From NCBI GenBank assembly GCA_026874595.1, contig CM049318.1:21055456-21119455 (forward strand): 64,000 bases of DNA, written 5' to 3'. The notes below the pieces were generated by a model. That model was not told the origin of the DNA. It saw nothing but the letters and a program-made list of their open reading frames with translations, and did not search any database. The translations under genes were made by a program, and so were the position numbers. This document shows, one piece after another, positions 23,131 to 34,639 of the stretch (the stretch's first letter is position 1; each line of letters opens with the position of its first letter). The stretch comes from Sipunculus nudus (taxonomy: Eukaryota; Annelida; Sipuncula; Golfingiida; Sipunculidae).

Positions 23131-25434
23131 ACAATTTATTTTCAAAAAGGAATGGATATACTTGCCTGATTTACCATCAATTCTTGTTCTAGTTCCATTT
23201 TTGCTCTTTTATGTACCGTAAGATATTCTGCAAAATTCTCTGATTTTTACACTTTATATATCATCATCTTATCTGAGAGTTTTTTTCAGTTTCACATTCA
23301 CCCTGTCATTTTTTGAGAGATTGGTATTGCATTTTGCATCCAGCTCCAAATTTTAAATATCCTAGATAAGGGTTGGTGGTCCGATTACACAGGACACTCC
23401 CTTCGTTGGTCTGATTCTTTGCCCTGTGCCGGAAACGGTGTAATCAGACAAACGAGGTGTCGCATGTTAAAATATATATTAATAAGTGTAAATTGACAAA
23501 TGTCAGACACACCTACTATTATCATTCATAGATCCCCATTAAACGTATAACTATTTCCATCAGAATAAAAACTGTTCTCAACCTATTCATTTCTCAAGAT
23601 ATTTCCCATTTGTTCTGAACGATGTCTCTTGAAGAAATTTTCCCATAACTGTGTTTGCATCCACTTATTCAGCTCATATGGCAAGGGTCATTCTTGCACA
23701 TGTAACTCTACATTTATGAATAATCCTTGGCGACGTACCTGCATGAATCCGGATCATGTGCCGGATCACATCAAAATCTAATCGATTCTTCATTGGCCTC
23801 GTAATGCCCCGAACATTTCATGAGATGCCCTTAATGATTACAAACATACAAACACACACCCATGAGCGGGGATGAATGCATATCCCTTTGGCGGAGGCAA
23901 TAAAAACCTTGTCATCATTATTACCGGGCCCCAGGATTATGGGGATTTATGTCTACCCAGGCACAACCTTCAAAAAATATGATTTGACATTGCAGTTTTA
24001 AAGGACTTTATACTTTCCTCAAAAATAAAGGACAAATATAATATTAGGTTCCGATTTCTTTTTTTTTAATTTCCAAATAGCACAAAAAAACTCAAGAAAT
24101 GACAATACATGTTGAATATGCTGGAGTCGACACATTTTGATATATTCAGATTGCAGTTCCCTATAATTGCGGTCTCTATAAATGTTCAGTCTCTGATGGT
24201 TCCTTGCATTACTGACGCGGGCACCACCTCCTCCCTTTTTTTTACTCTGACCTGTCCGTTCAATATCCATGCTAGTTCCACCTCCTCATGCTTTTTTTTG
24301 TAATTTGCAGCCTTTTTAATCGGTTATCTGTCAGGACTTCTTCTATGAATATACAAGTTCATTTTAACTGTCTCCGTTTCATTACCACATTTTGCCTGGA
24401 TGAAACCCCGATTAGTATCTCAATAACGGTGCGTGCATCTTAACTTGGGTTAGTCAACTCTGTACTACCTGTCAATCATCCATGGCTCTGTTTGTATTCT
24501 TTGCACACATAATTTCTTGAACAGCTCTGAGGTGTTTTTTCTACATTATCATTTTGTTCTTCTTTCAGACAAATAATTCTTAATATGTTCCTTTTACCAT
24601 ACCGCTCAGGTACATCATAAATATTCTCTTTCCGTCTTTAAATTCAATGGTGAACTCACCTCTATCATGTCATTAATATTTTTATTTATTTTTTATCTTT
24701 TGCAAGTTCTTTCAATACAATCCTAAAGGTGATCGAGTATTTACATGCTTATCAAAACTGTCACACATTATCCTACTTGTTTCGCTCCTCACATATCTCA
24801 TTTGCCTTGTGTATCATCTCCTTCCTGAAGGCATCACTTTTATGGTCAATAATGTTCTGTGTTTCTCAGATGTATTCAAATAGTATACACGATAGTTTTG
24901 AGCAGTCATCCAAGGTCTTTTTTATTTTTGTTTAAACATAAATATAACGAATAAAATATTAGCACATTGTTATCTTCACAATCCATTGTTCTTTTCAGTT
25001 GGTCTCCAATTCATAAAATGTAGATGTAATCCATGCTTCTGTTTTACGACACTATATATTTAAATAGTTTACATTTGACTGATTCGCCATCATTATAACT
25101 TGTTGAATTTTATATTTTATTATCTGATAATTCCTCTAATACTATAATTCCCATTAAATTAGTTTTATTTTCCCTTTGTTCCCCGCCAATTCCAGATAAA
25201 ATTGGTGAAAATCTGATTACTTTTTTATATTCTCAACTAATTATATTGTTAACATCATATATTTATGACATCTCCATAAGTTCAACGTATTAGCAGAGTT
25301 ATTTATAACCTTTCCATAATTAAATTTTACAGAAAGGTCTCTATTGTAGGTGTAATTTATACCCTTATATATATATTATATTCATATTAATATCTGCTAC
25401 CTTTCCATACAATTTCTGATTTACTGAGTTACAG

Positions 25435-25494
25435 GTTTTATTCGGATGAAGAATATCTTGAAAACTTGGCGATAGTGGAAAGCAAATATTCAAG
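25435..25494 (+). other. Candidate 60-nt exon (unassigned)
   Basis: Preceded by a splice-acceptor-like TTACTGAGTTACAG and followed by a consensus donor AAG/GTAAGT. It is open in one frame, giving an acidic peptide FYSDEEYLENLAIVESKYSR. No neighbouring plus-strand exons were found, so this may be chance or the relic of a gene. Confidence 0.25.
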
Positions 25495-25506
25495 GTAAGT
25501 AATGTC

Positions 25507-25738
25507 TTATAGGAAATAACTAGCATCGTCCTCAAAGAGACAGTGTTCTATAACATAACTGGTAATACTAATATCTGTGATATTACCATTGTCTTCAACT
25601 TTGGCCGACAAAATTTCTTTAACAACAGTAAAAGATAAGGAGCCAGGGGTCACCTTGCCGGGCTTCCCACAATAGTTTGAAATACCCGGCTGATCTGTCG
25701 TATTCGCACAACTTTCGGCATTGATGTACACGATTCCT
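25507..25738 (-). other. Candidate terminal exon or gene fragment (unassigned)
   Basis: A minus-strand frame of about 75 codons, richer in GC than its surroundings, with Cys residues (ESCANTTDQ, SNYCGKPGK, IEHCLFEDD) and a TAA stop at its end. It has no ATG near its start; a possible acceptor (GTGAGTAG) precedes position 25738. No domain is recognised, and it overlaps no duplicated block. Confidence 0.3.
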
Positions 25739-26109
25739 ACTCACTTTATGAAAGTTTTAGGAAAATCAAAACGCTCGAGAACTTAAAATATAAATGTGCA
25801 ATCCAAACTTTATTCGGAGGCTGCTGCAAAATCTGCAGCGAGAAAAGATGCCTTACATATATCCGATCTTAGTATATTCAAATATATCTGTGATGGGTCT
25901 ATTAGCTTCTGCTATTGAAGTTCGAGGTACAAACGCATACTGACTGGTATCAATCAATTTTGACAAAAAATGGCTTAAAATTTCGCGAGTATGCAATTAT
26001 ATATTCCCTGATTTTAAACTTAACAGACTAGCAAAATTTATCTAAATATTTCCCTGAGTAAAATTTTTCTTTCCATATTGTATAGTTCGAACGCAACGCC
26101 ACAACAAGC
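25739..26109. other. Intergenic, no gene seen
   Basis: A moderately AT-rich stretch with no recognised repeat or frame. It abuts the LINE endonuclease fragment. Confidence 0.4.
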
Positions 26110-26545
26110 AATGACGTATTAAACTTCCAATGAAAAGGTCCATACTTTGCGTTAGGAAATCTATCTATATCCACTAAAATGTCCGAGTGATCCAAGGAAA
26201 GCCTGCGTGAAATAACGGATTTAACAACATAAGGTTTTATAATATATAGTTCATTTTACAAGAAAATTATCAAGTCTTCTTTCGATAAAGGAACAAGAGT
26301 TTTCAAGGTGTAGTTGTTACAATTAAGACTTTGCCTTCTCCAAATATCAGTAAGGTCACTTTCTGCCATTAAATCATCTATCAATGCGACTTATCCCAGT
26401 TTCGGCATGTAATCACCCCCTTTGGCATCAGAATTTGAAAGTGAAAAGTGAAAATCCCCGCCTATTGTAATAGAAAGGGATTTGATCAGATCATTTTAAA
26501 ATTAAGTATTTCATACATTCAGTTTGTTAATTTTCTGTATTTGGC
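26110..26545 (-). mobile_element. LINE endonuclease fragment (minus strand)
   Basis: The reverse complement matches the 6.2-6.6 kb endonuclease fragment (SDHSD-type motif near 26190-26210, RLDYF-type segment near 26270). It is interrupted by stops. The left flank CAATGACGTATTAAAC matches the flank at 6113, while the endonuclease body has the opposite orientation. Confidence 0.7.
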
Positions 26546-26821
26546 ATATAAATATTAATTTGATCAAGTCGTTCATAATATTATATCATCATAACATGCC
26601 TTCATCATAATTTAATTAAAATAATAATTAAGAAATTCTTTTTGTTATTATTTCTTCTGCAACGTGTAATGTGTGTATTTTTTATATTTTAATAAAGGTC
26701 TTTAATAATCTTAATAATCTTTACTCGGAATACCCTTTCTAAATCTACTATCTTCTCGGTCACATGGATTGCTGCTATACACAATTTATGTTACATGAAT
26801 TGTACAATTATTTATTATAAC

Positions 26822-26980
26822 TAATCAAGGCACTCTCCATGGCTCGATAGATTCCAGAGGTGGAGGAAACTGGAGAGCACCGGCCTTGTACGGACCACTA
26901 CAAACCACTGTCATAGCCATGCCGCGGGTCGAACCCGGGTCACCTCCGGAGAGCGCCTAGCTAACGTTTTACCCCGCGAC
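26822..26980 (-). repeat. tRNA-derived SINE
   Basis: On the minus strand an RNA polymerase III type promoter is visible: an A-box-like TTAGCTAGGCGCTC, then about 32 nt later a B box GGGTTCGACCC. The non-tRNA body includes GGTGCTCTCCAGTTTCC and the 3' end reads GAGAGTGCCTTGATTAG. It lacks a full cloverleaf, so it is a SINE and not a tRNA gene. The unit 1 counterpart is the deleted copy at 7072-7145. Confidence 0.7.
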
Positions 26981-27620
26981 TTACAAGAATGGTGGTTACA
27001 TTTTTAATATGGCTGTCTGTCTATGTAAAGAAAATAATGGAAAAATAGGGGATCGACTTCATATTCATTTTATGGGGAATAGGTTTTTCTGGCCAAATAA
27101 GAGGTTTTAATGGTTTTCCGGATCTAGGTGAGGTAACAGTGTCACGTTTTTTCTGTTGGTATAATGATGTGCTATTTGTCAGTAGAATTCTTATAAGATG
27201 TTAAGAGGCTTTGATAACAGTACTAGTTTGATCATGATATGATCATCATTAACAAATAATATCCAAAATTGGACAAAATTTTTAATCTGAAAGTGGTGTA
27301 GGTGGAACCGGAATGGTTTTGTTCAAAAGGTAAGATGAATAAAAACGAAAAGAATAGCACACATACATGGTTTATTTATTCCAACTATATACGCCAATGT
27401 ACATGTATATTTGAACCTTGTCCTTACTAATCAATATTTCACCTTTTGGGCATATTACTATATTAGTGTTTTCTATGTATCGTAATTGCTTTATTTGAAT
27501 AAAGAATACCTTCATAAAAACAAGCGTTCCATTGACTATGACGCTCAGCTGAATTTGACAAAAAGGCAATTCATGCATTAATTATTGATATATCAGTGTA
27601 TGTCTGAAATTTTACTAAAC
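26981..27620. other. Intergenic, counterpart of 7.15-7.76 kb
   Basis: Diverged but collinear with unit 1. Open frames are short and not conserved. No gene is recognised. Confidence 0.45.
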
Positions 27621-28940
27621 GGGGAATAATTGTTGTGAAATTTAGCCAGTGTTTATGACTTTTCTGTATAGATGGTTTTGGTCTATTTTGACCAAATTTT
27701 TCAGACTTAAATGTGAGACATATTTTAATTTTATTACCTAATGCAAAATATCGGTTAAGCGTTTAGAACATTTAGAAGAATGAATTCCAAATTGCTCAAA
27801 ATCATGTTAGTGCTCATAGTTTGCAGAATATAGGTCAAACTGGTCTATTTCCGGGTTTCCAAGAATATTTCAGCAGCGACTACCTGGATGATAAGTAAGA
27901 AGTCGAACACGGTGTGTGCCCTGTCTGGCTTTTAGGTTGATAAAAATCATGTTTTCTTTCCTTATATAGATAGCAGAATATAGGTTATAGTGACCTAATA
28001 TCTGAGGAGATTTAACCATGCCAGGAGCACCCTGAATGTTACAATATTAAGTATATCTTACAATATGTGTCCATCTGCCTTTCACGCATAGAGCTCAAAA
28101 ATTTTTATAGCATAGCTTGCAGAATATAGGTGTCAGTGACCTAATTTTAGGTTTCAAAGGAGACTTCACAAAGACCTCAGTGGATTTTAAGCAATAAATA
28201 TTCAGATGTATTGGTTAGAATGTGTGCTCTATCATACTTCCAGCAGTTCACAATCATGTTTTAGCTCGTAGCTCACAGAATTTAGGTCACCGTGACCGAA
28301 CTTAAGGTTTTCAATGAAACTGGCTTACGACCTGCTTTGATATCAAGTTAGAAGCTTCTGCACCCAATAGTTAAGATTTGAGCCTTGATTGACTTTCATT
28401 CTACTTAGAGGTTACAATATGTGCCAATCTCAATTTCAGGGTGCTCAAAACATCTATTACCTCATAGCTCCAAAATAAAGGTTACAGTGACATAATTTCC
28501 TTATTCAGAATAAGCTGGCACACGACCTGCAAGGACAATAAAGCCTTGCCTGTCTTCGAGGCTGCCCAAAATCAAGTTTTTGGTTCGTAACTCACATAAT
28601 AGAGATCACTCTGCTCTGTTGGGTTTTCTTAGAAACAGGCGTTCGACCTGCATGAATATCAAGTAAGAAGTTTCTAGGTTCAATGGTAAAGCACTGTGCA
28701 CTGTCTGGCTTCCAGGCCGTTCAGAATCATGGTTTAGGCTATTTGCCCCCAGAATGTAAGTCACCGTGACCTAATTTCTGGTTTCCAAAGAGATTGGCGT
28801 AAGACCCCTCTTGATGTAAACTTAGAAGATTCTAGATTCAATGGGTATGATTTGTGCTCTGTTAAAGGACAACCGGACGCCCGGACAGACGACGGACAAA
28901 GGATGATCGCTATCTCTAAGACATCTCAATGATCAGCTAA
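27621..28940. repeat. R1 dispersed repeat cluster
   Basis: Several diverged units carry variants of TCACCGTGACCTAATTTCTG and TTTCCAAAGAGA. It ends with a GGACAAAGGATGATCGCTAT motif that also closes R1 copies at 13.3, 41.7 and 45.7 kb. No gene is seen. Confidence 0.6.
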
Positions 28941-29501
28941 GCCAGAAATGAAACTTTCAATGTAAAGGCAGAATATACTGGAATGACTATATGAAAAAAA
29001 AATGAATGTTGTCGGTGAAAAAATCAATATCTAATCTCTATTTAATTTGAGTAGATTATGGGTGAGATATTGTGTACATCAAACACTTCGTGTTTATTTC
29101 GTTTATAATGTTAGTAAAATATCCGTTCTCGCCTAGTTTACATACAGTATTTCCTGACAGATGGGGTACTGCAGTACTCTTTGAATATCAACGTTTGCAA
29201 ATGTTATGGTAAAACATGGAATATTATCGACCATAGGGTACACGCTGCATCGTTTCCGGTCAGTTTAAGAAAAAAAGTGCATTTATTGTGGCGTGGCCAC
29301 AAGGGAGTGGAGGGACAGGAGCTTAGTTGTACCATCGTCATTTATAATACGTTTTAATCCTGAAGTTTTTAACAAATATAAACATTTAAACATTAGTTTG
29401 TAGGATTCATTATACATAAATTAATGGGTATATAACATCAAAATGTGACGCATAATTACATATCAATATAGGGGCCATCAATTATTTGAAGGCTGGAAGG
29501 A
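28941..29501. other. 3' flank of TRIM copy 2
   Basis: No gene. A minus-strand AATAAA (TTTATT at 29282-29287) lies about 220 bp past the TRIM stop, a distance similar to copy 1, and is a possible polyadenylation signal. Confidence 0.4.
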
Positions 29502-31358
29502 TTACAGCCATTTATAAAGGTAAAGCGATCCGTAATATTGCCCATCCCTTATTTCCAGTCCTACTAACCACAGATAAGGGTATTTGCAAGCTAGGTGTAC
29601 AGGGAATTTAATCTCATCAGACTTCAGGAGATTTCCATCAAACGAACCGTCGCTAAATGTGAACCTACAAATTCGGTGGTTACCTGGATCAGGCAGTAAG
29701 AGAGTATCATGGTCTAGTAATGCTACACTACCTACACCTTTGAATGGATCGTCTTCACCACACCCTGTCAGAGTGTAAACCAAGGTCTCGTCTTCGTCGT
29801 ACACCATTACGGTGCTTGTGTCCCATGACGACACGACGATCCTGTACGAGCCAGCGTACGGAAGTACACGGATACGTCCTGGTGCAAGAGAACACTCCGC
29901 TGGTAACATGTCTGTCTCTTGATACCGGTACACCTTTCCATCCGGGGAAGGCTGGCTGAGAATAAACGTGTCGGTGTAAGGATTAAACTTGAATGAATAA
30001 ACGCCTTTAGGGGTATTCTGAATTTGCTTGATCGTCCTGTTGAAACATCCAGCCTGTATATGTATCACCGTGCTGTCGTCCCTGCATAACATATAAAGGT
30101 TGCCATCATGATCTCTTGTGAGGCGAAAAACTCTGTAAATATTTCCCGAACCACTATATAATGCTACCACCTTTCCATTTTCATCAAATCTGGCAATGTT
30201 ATCATGGTCTCCAAACGCAACTACCGCTGTAAGGTCATCCATTATCTCCATATCCAAGGGTAAACCAATCTCCTCGCACTCTTTGGACAGTTTCTGCCAT
30301 ACCAGTTTTGGTTTTTCTGATATGTCTCTGAATAAGGATCCTCTGAACTTAATATCAGAATCAGAGGTGTATTCTCTATCATAATACTGGAGAAGTGATA
30401 CGGATTTTCCGACTTGCCCAAGTATATCCTTAATATTTGAATTCACCGACCATGGAGGTATATGTACTTCAGCATCGCTCACCTGTCCGATCTTCTTGCT
30501 CAACTCCCTGTTATAATCAAGCAGTTTGCTCATATTTTCTTCTTCCACATATTTTTTTTCTAATTCTTCGGGTGATTTGGGTAGATGTTGGTTTTCAAAT
30601 TGGTCAGATGAGGCCTTCCGTTCTTGAATGGCTTGCTTCCTGTACCGCCTGATCACATCTTTGACTTGTCTGTCTATTTCCTGTTTCATGGCATCTGCAG
30701 ATCGTTTCAACTTAGCAATGTTTATTTCTATTGTTTGTCCAATTTTCACTTCTGCCTTTATGATCTTTGATTTAATTTGTTTGAAGAGACCAGTGAATTG
30801 TTTTTGCTTATACATTATAGATTCCCTCAAATTCTTTATGCCGTCGTCCAGTTCGTACATGTCATGATCATGGTGAACCCCACACAAAAAGCAGTCTGTG
30901 CATATTCCTGTGGAGCAGGTGATGCACAAGTATGATATTGCATTTCCATGCACTGGACACAGATCCTTAGAAATCTGGTGATTTTTGGTTATTTTGTGAC
31001 TTGAATGATACTGATGGCAAGGATCACAAAGTCTCCTGTCGCAGGTTTCACATTTTACCCGCGCTCTGGACGTCTGACCTTTCAAGAGACAACCTTGACA
31101 GATGAACGGGTCACCAATGGTCTTCATCATATCCTCTAACTGAAGAACTTTAAAATCATCGACCAGACCATCAGTACCTTTCTGGGGAATTTTTGTCTTT
31201 TGTCGACATACCGGACACTCTATCTGGCCTTCCGTTTGACGTTTGTCGGCCCATGATGCAATGCATTCCCGGCAGAACGAGTGGAGACAGTTTAGTGATT
31301 TAGGTTTCCTGTCAGTCTTATTTTCCAGACAGATCTCACATGTCAACATGGAGGCCAT
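29502..31358 (-). CDS. TRIM-like RING / B-box / coiled-coil protein with propeller-like C-terminus (copy 2)
   Basis: Intact 618-aa single-exon frame, plainly paralogous along its length to the product of 8804-10663. RING ligands C7, C10, C24, H26, C29, C32, C48 and C51 are kept. Both B-boxes are complete (HSSHKITKNHQ after the first, CTDCFLCGVHHDHD in the second). The coiled coil spans about 168-270 and is followed by a linker and a propeller-like C-terminus (YSFKFNPYTDTFILSQ, PDPGNHRICRFTFSDGSFDG). Most differences between the copies lie in the linker after the coiled coil (about 250-330) and the extreme C-terminus. The start ATG has context CACCATGG. A splice acceptor (CTACTTTTAG) lies 22 nt upstream. 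Likely an E3 ubiquitin ligase; its substrate is unknown. Both copies being intact while the third is dead suggests selection on both. Confidence 0.92.
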   Translation of the reverse strand: MASMLTCEICLENKTDRKPKSLNCLHSFCRECIASWADKRQTEGQIECPVCRQKTKIPQKGTDGLVDDFKVLQLEDMMKTIGDPFICQGCLLKGQTSRARVKCETCDRRLCDPCHQYHSSHKITKNHQISKDLCPVHGNAISYLCITCSTGICTDCFLCGVHHDHDMYELDDGIKNLRESIMYKQKQFTGLFKQIKSKIIKAEVKIGQTIEINIAKLKRSADAMKQEIDRQVKDVIRRYRKQAIQERKASSDQFENQHLPKSPEELEKKYVEEENMSKLLDYNRELSKKIGQVSDAEVHIPPWSVNSNIKDILGQVGKSVSLLQYYDREYTSDSDIKFRGSLFRDISEKPKLVWQKLSKECEEIGLPLDMEIMDDLTAVVAFGDHDNIARFDENGKVVALYSGSGNIYRVFRLTRDHDGNLYMLCRDDSTVIHIQAGCFNRTIKQIQNTPKGVYSFKFNPYTDTFILSQPSPDGKVYRYQETDMLPAECSLAPGRIRVLPYAGSYRIVVSSWDTSTVMVYDEDETLVYTLTGCGEDDPFKGVGSVALLDHDTLLLPDPGNHRICRFTFSDGSFDGNLLKSDEIKFPVHLACKYPYLWLVGLEIRDGQYYGSLYLYKWL

Positions 31359-31380
31359 GGTGAAGAATTATCACACAGTC
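31359..31380 (-). promoter_or_regulatory. 5' UTR remnant with 3' splice acceptor of TRIM copy 2
   Basis: The minus-strand pyrimidine-rich tract ending CTACTTTTAG, 22 nt before the ATG, matches the arrangement at TRIM copy 1. The upstream exon was not found; 37-43 kb (block Y copy 2) is a candidate location. Confidence 0.5.
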
Positions 31381-31460
31381 CTAAAAGTAGAGGAGAGAAG
31401 GGAAAATACATGAGTGTGTTCCCTCATTTGATAATATGGTTATAGTTGTGGTAGTTTATA

Positions 31461-31496
<36 letters not shown>
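31461..31496. repeat. (TA)n microsatellite
   Basis: An uninterrupted TA run about 80 bp upstream of the TRIM copy 2 acceptor. Confidence 0.95.
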
Positions 31497-31500
<4 letters not shown>

Positions 31501-31683
31501 AATATTGTGGTTGCCCTATTATTCTTGAGGGTTAAAATTGGCGATATTCACAAAACGTGAATTATCGCGAAAATATGGATCCTTCGTGAAAAAGTGGTCC
31601 CATGTTCAAGTTGAAAGGTAAATAATTAATATTATGGAAAATAATAGATATAAGGTTGTACATAAGGTTGCCTTTATAAATGA

Positions 31684-31980
31684 CTAGCAGAGTTACCCGG
31701 CATCGCCCAGGGAAAGAGGGGGAATGCTCTTAAAAAACAAAGACTTGGCGGTACAAATGAACGGTCTTTATATATAAATAATATATACATGTGCACAAAT
31801 AATTCAAGTGAGAACTTCTTTACTTATAAGGTTCTGCGTTTTCTCATTTGGAGCATAGACAAAGAGACTTTTGGGGTTGCCAACTCTTGAACAACAAATG
31901 TAGAGGTTGCTCTGAGAAAAGCATGGCTCCTGAAGGTGCAGGCCAGCCACTGCCAAGGAAGGTCTAACCTTGAGGCATAT
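31684..31980 (-). mobile_element. Helitron 3' end with helicase C-terminal remnant
   Basis: On the minus strand, 31975-31808 encodes a helicase C-terminus with the motifs NLYICCSRVGNPKSLFVYAP and NEKTQNL, typical of Helitron Pif1-like helicases. Downstream, a hairpin-forming CCCTGGGCGATGCCGGG is followed by TAACTCTGCTAG and then T, fitting the Helitron rule of a hairpin just before a terminal CTAG inserted 5' to T. The terminus is therefore at 31684. Only the last part of the element is recognised; its 5' extent is unknown. Confidence 0.8.
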
Positions 31981-32639
31981 TGACTTACATAGCTAAACTC
32001 CAAGTAATGTGGCTTTTTTTGGCGGCATTTTTAGTTTGTATGAAGGAGAAGCTCTGAAAGCACATGAAAGCCTGTGTGGAAATAACATGCCTAAAGAAAA
32101 GATGTATACTGCGGAAATGTAAAATATTATTATTTTATTAGTAAATTTCATATGTTTTGTTATGGTACTAAAATGATGAATATGTAGAACTTTCTAAGAG
32201 GCATTGAACGATGCTGAGATGTGTCAGTGTATGGTATATATGTATTTCGTTGCATCTCAAATAGTTAAATTCTGAAGCAGCCTTATTGAATTGTTGAAGA
32301 TGGTAGGAAACCCAAAATAGAGCAATAAATAAATATAAACTAGGATTTCTTGGCACCGAAGGTGCTATAGTATCCCCAGACCATTAATCCCATTCCCCCC
32401 CCCCCCCCTTTAAGAATAGGTCCTCATCTTCAGCAGCATATACTGACACTTGGCAGGCGACCATGGTTTCTTCCATCTACTTTCTTGTGAAACAATATTT
32501 TTCACCAAATATGGGAATATTTAATGTCAAGGCGACTATCATAGGATATATTTAAATATACCTTATCCCATAACCTATATCTATGTATATGCATTATATG
32601 AAAGATATTTATCCATTAGTTTTTGACATAAAATGTTCA
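31981..32639. other. AT-rich spacer, possible Helitron remainder
   Basis: No frame or motif is recognised beyond the helicase remnant. A poly-C run lies at about 32395-32408. It may include decayed internal Helitron sequence. Confidence 0.4.
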
Positions 32640-33700
32640 CAGTACTGTCAAGTGGCAATGAATGGGGTATTAAAAGGTACGAAAACAAAAAAGGACAGAA
32701 TGTATTCTATAAAAACAAAACAGCAGATGGCGCCACCTGTCTGGTCTACAACAAAGCGATCCAAGACGGATAAATATGCCAAATTTTCACCCAATTTTTT
32801 TCACCGATTTTTACCAAAAGCAAATGGATGGATCCACGACACCCAAATACAACTGCAGATGGTGCTACCAGTCTCGACTACTAGATTGAGGTAACCAAGA
32901 TCTATGATCATGCACAATTTCAGGCTAATACGGCAAATCACTTCTGAGAAAAGGGCATTTATTTATTCTATAAAAATGGAATGGTCAGTGAAGCCACCTG
33001 ATCTAAACTCTCCAAAATGTATGTACATGCCAAATTTCAGAACAATACATTGAACCACTCTTGAGATATGAGCAATTTTCGTAGTAAACGTACGGATGGA
33101 CGCGACAAAAAATGATGCAGATGGCGCCACAGGTCTTGAATATTAGATGGAGGTATCTAAGATCAATGGACATGCACAATTTCAGCCCAATCCGTCCATT
33201 AGTACAATTTCAGGCACAATATCAGGCCAATATGGCAAATCATTCCTGACAATATGTCATTAATTTATACTTTGAAAACGGTAATGTAGGTAGCGCCACC
33301 TGTCTGCTTTACGAGAAAACTCTCCAGGATAGATGTACATGCCAAATTTCAGACCAATACATTGAACTACTCCTGAGATATGAGCAATTTTCGTAGTAAA
33401 CGTACGGATGGACGCGACAAAAGTGATTGCAGATGGCGCCACCAGTCTTGAATACAAGATGGAAGTATCCAAGATCAATGGACATGCACAATTTCAGCCC
33501 AACCCGTCCATTAGTTTTTTTTACTGATAATGCTCACTGTCAAGGGGCAATGTTTGGGGTATTAAACCAGACGAAAATAAGAAAAGGGTAATAGTTGGCG
33601 CCACCAGTTTCAGGTACATGACAACACTATCCAAGATCTTCGGTTGATACATCAATCCATGTAAGATTTCATGAGATATTTCAGAATTTGTGTGATTCCC
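32640..33700. repeat. Tandem repeat, ~312-bp period
   Basis: GAGATATGAGCAATTTTCG recurs at 33063 and 33375, and CATGCACAATTTCAG recurs at about 32911, 33170 and 33484. This indicates two nearly complete units plus partial ones. The units contain a GATGGCGCCAC motif shared with R1. No coding sequence is seen. Confidence 0.75.
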
Positions 33701-34639
33701 CCCCCCCCCAAATGGATCTATTCAGGTTCAAGATCACTCTCCTGGTAAAGGTCATGACCCCATTTTAAAGAGGCTACGTCCGCTCACGCATGTCTATGCA
33801 CATGTCAAGTTTGGTAAAGATCCGTGAAATCTTTCTCGAGTTATCACCCAAGAGAAATCTCTACTGCGGCGGCGCGACCGTGCTTTAACCATAGTATCCC
33901 GACTTTGTCTGGGGAGACAATTACATGGATAAAGGGAATATAATGAAAAGCGGAAACTCTAGGACAGAGTTTGCGTAATTGAATTCTGACCATGATTACA
34001 GAGGTGCCAACTTTAGACGTTTTCTTCGTTCCCCGTGCAAAAGATTTTTGGCTCGTATTTATTGAAGTATAATTTTTTTTCTGTGTAATATATAATTATA
34101 CTCCTTTATATGGTGAAATGGAACCCTCGGGAAACACTGAAAGGTGAAAATCACAGTATACAACACACCATATATATAATACGTAGTTATTCACTAATCT
34201 TATAACGGACCTTGTTTTTAACTTTTTGATCGTACTGAATAACCTCGGGCGCCCTTATTGAAACATTTATTTACTCCACTTATTTACCTTGTACCAAGAT
34301 ACCGTATGATTATGCTGTTTTGCATCAGGTCTGTGAACTTTCTGCACATGTACACAAATGGTAGGTCTACGAAAGTCTGTATTTGTGTAGTAAGAATAAC
34401 AGGTGTAGGCAAATGAAGAAATGTGTAGAATATATATTTTCATACAACGATCAGAGGTGCAATAATGTTTAAAAATCTATAACATGGTACTGTTTTTTTT
34501 AACTAAGGATCCATGTTTTTCGACGCTCAGATGATTTTGTCTATTAGGTTATGTTTAAGAACTCATTCAAAATATAGGTTCCATGATGTCTAAAGAAACC
34601 TGTATACCCAAAGTAGTGTTATCATCCATAATCTAATTT
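33701..34639. other. Spacer, no gene seen
   Basis: A poly-C run at the left edge, then dispersed-repeat-like sequence to about 33900, then AT-rich unique sequence. Nothing else is recognised. Confidence 0.4.

Larger units (their letters stand above)
19380..25365. repeat. Duplicated block X, copy 2
   Basis: Collinear with 283-4905. It is about 1.4 kb longer, mainly because of an LTR-like insert (20128-20949) and an unclassified ~710-bp insert (22418-23130). The R2 repeat copy is at 23655-23915. Local features include a poly-A run near 19676, an (AT)n tract at 20080-20127 and a ~56-bp tandem duplication at about 22241-22352. No protein gene is recognised. Confidence 0.85.

Noticed and set aside
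26822-26980. tRNA gene suggested by A and B boxes
   Set aside because: No cloverleaf stems or anticodon loop can be drawn, and the sequence continues into a SINE-type body; it is also repeated in a deleted form at 7.1 kb.
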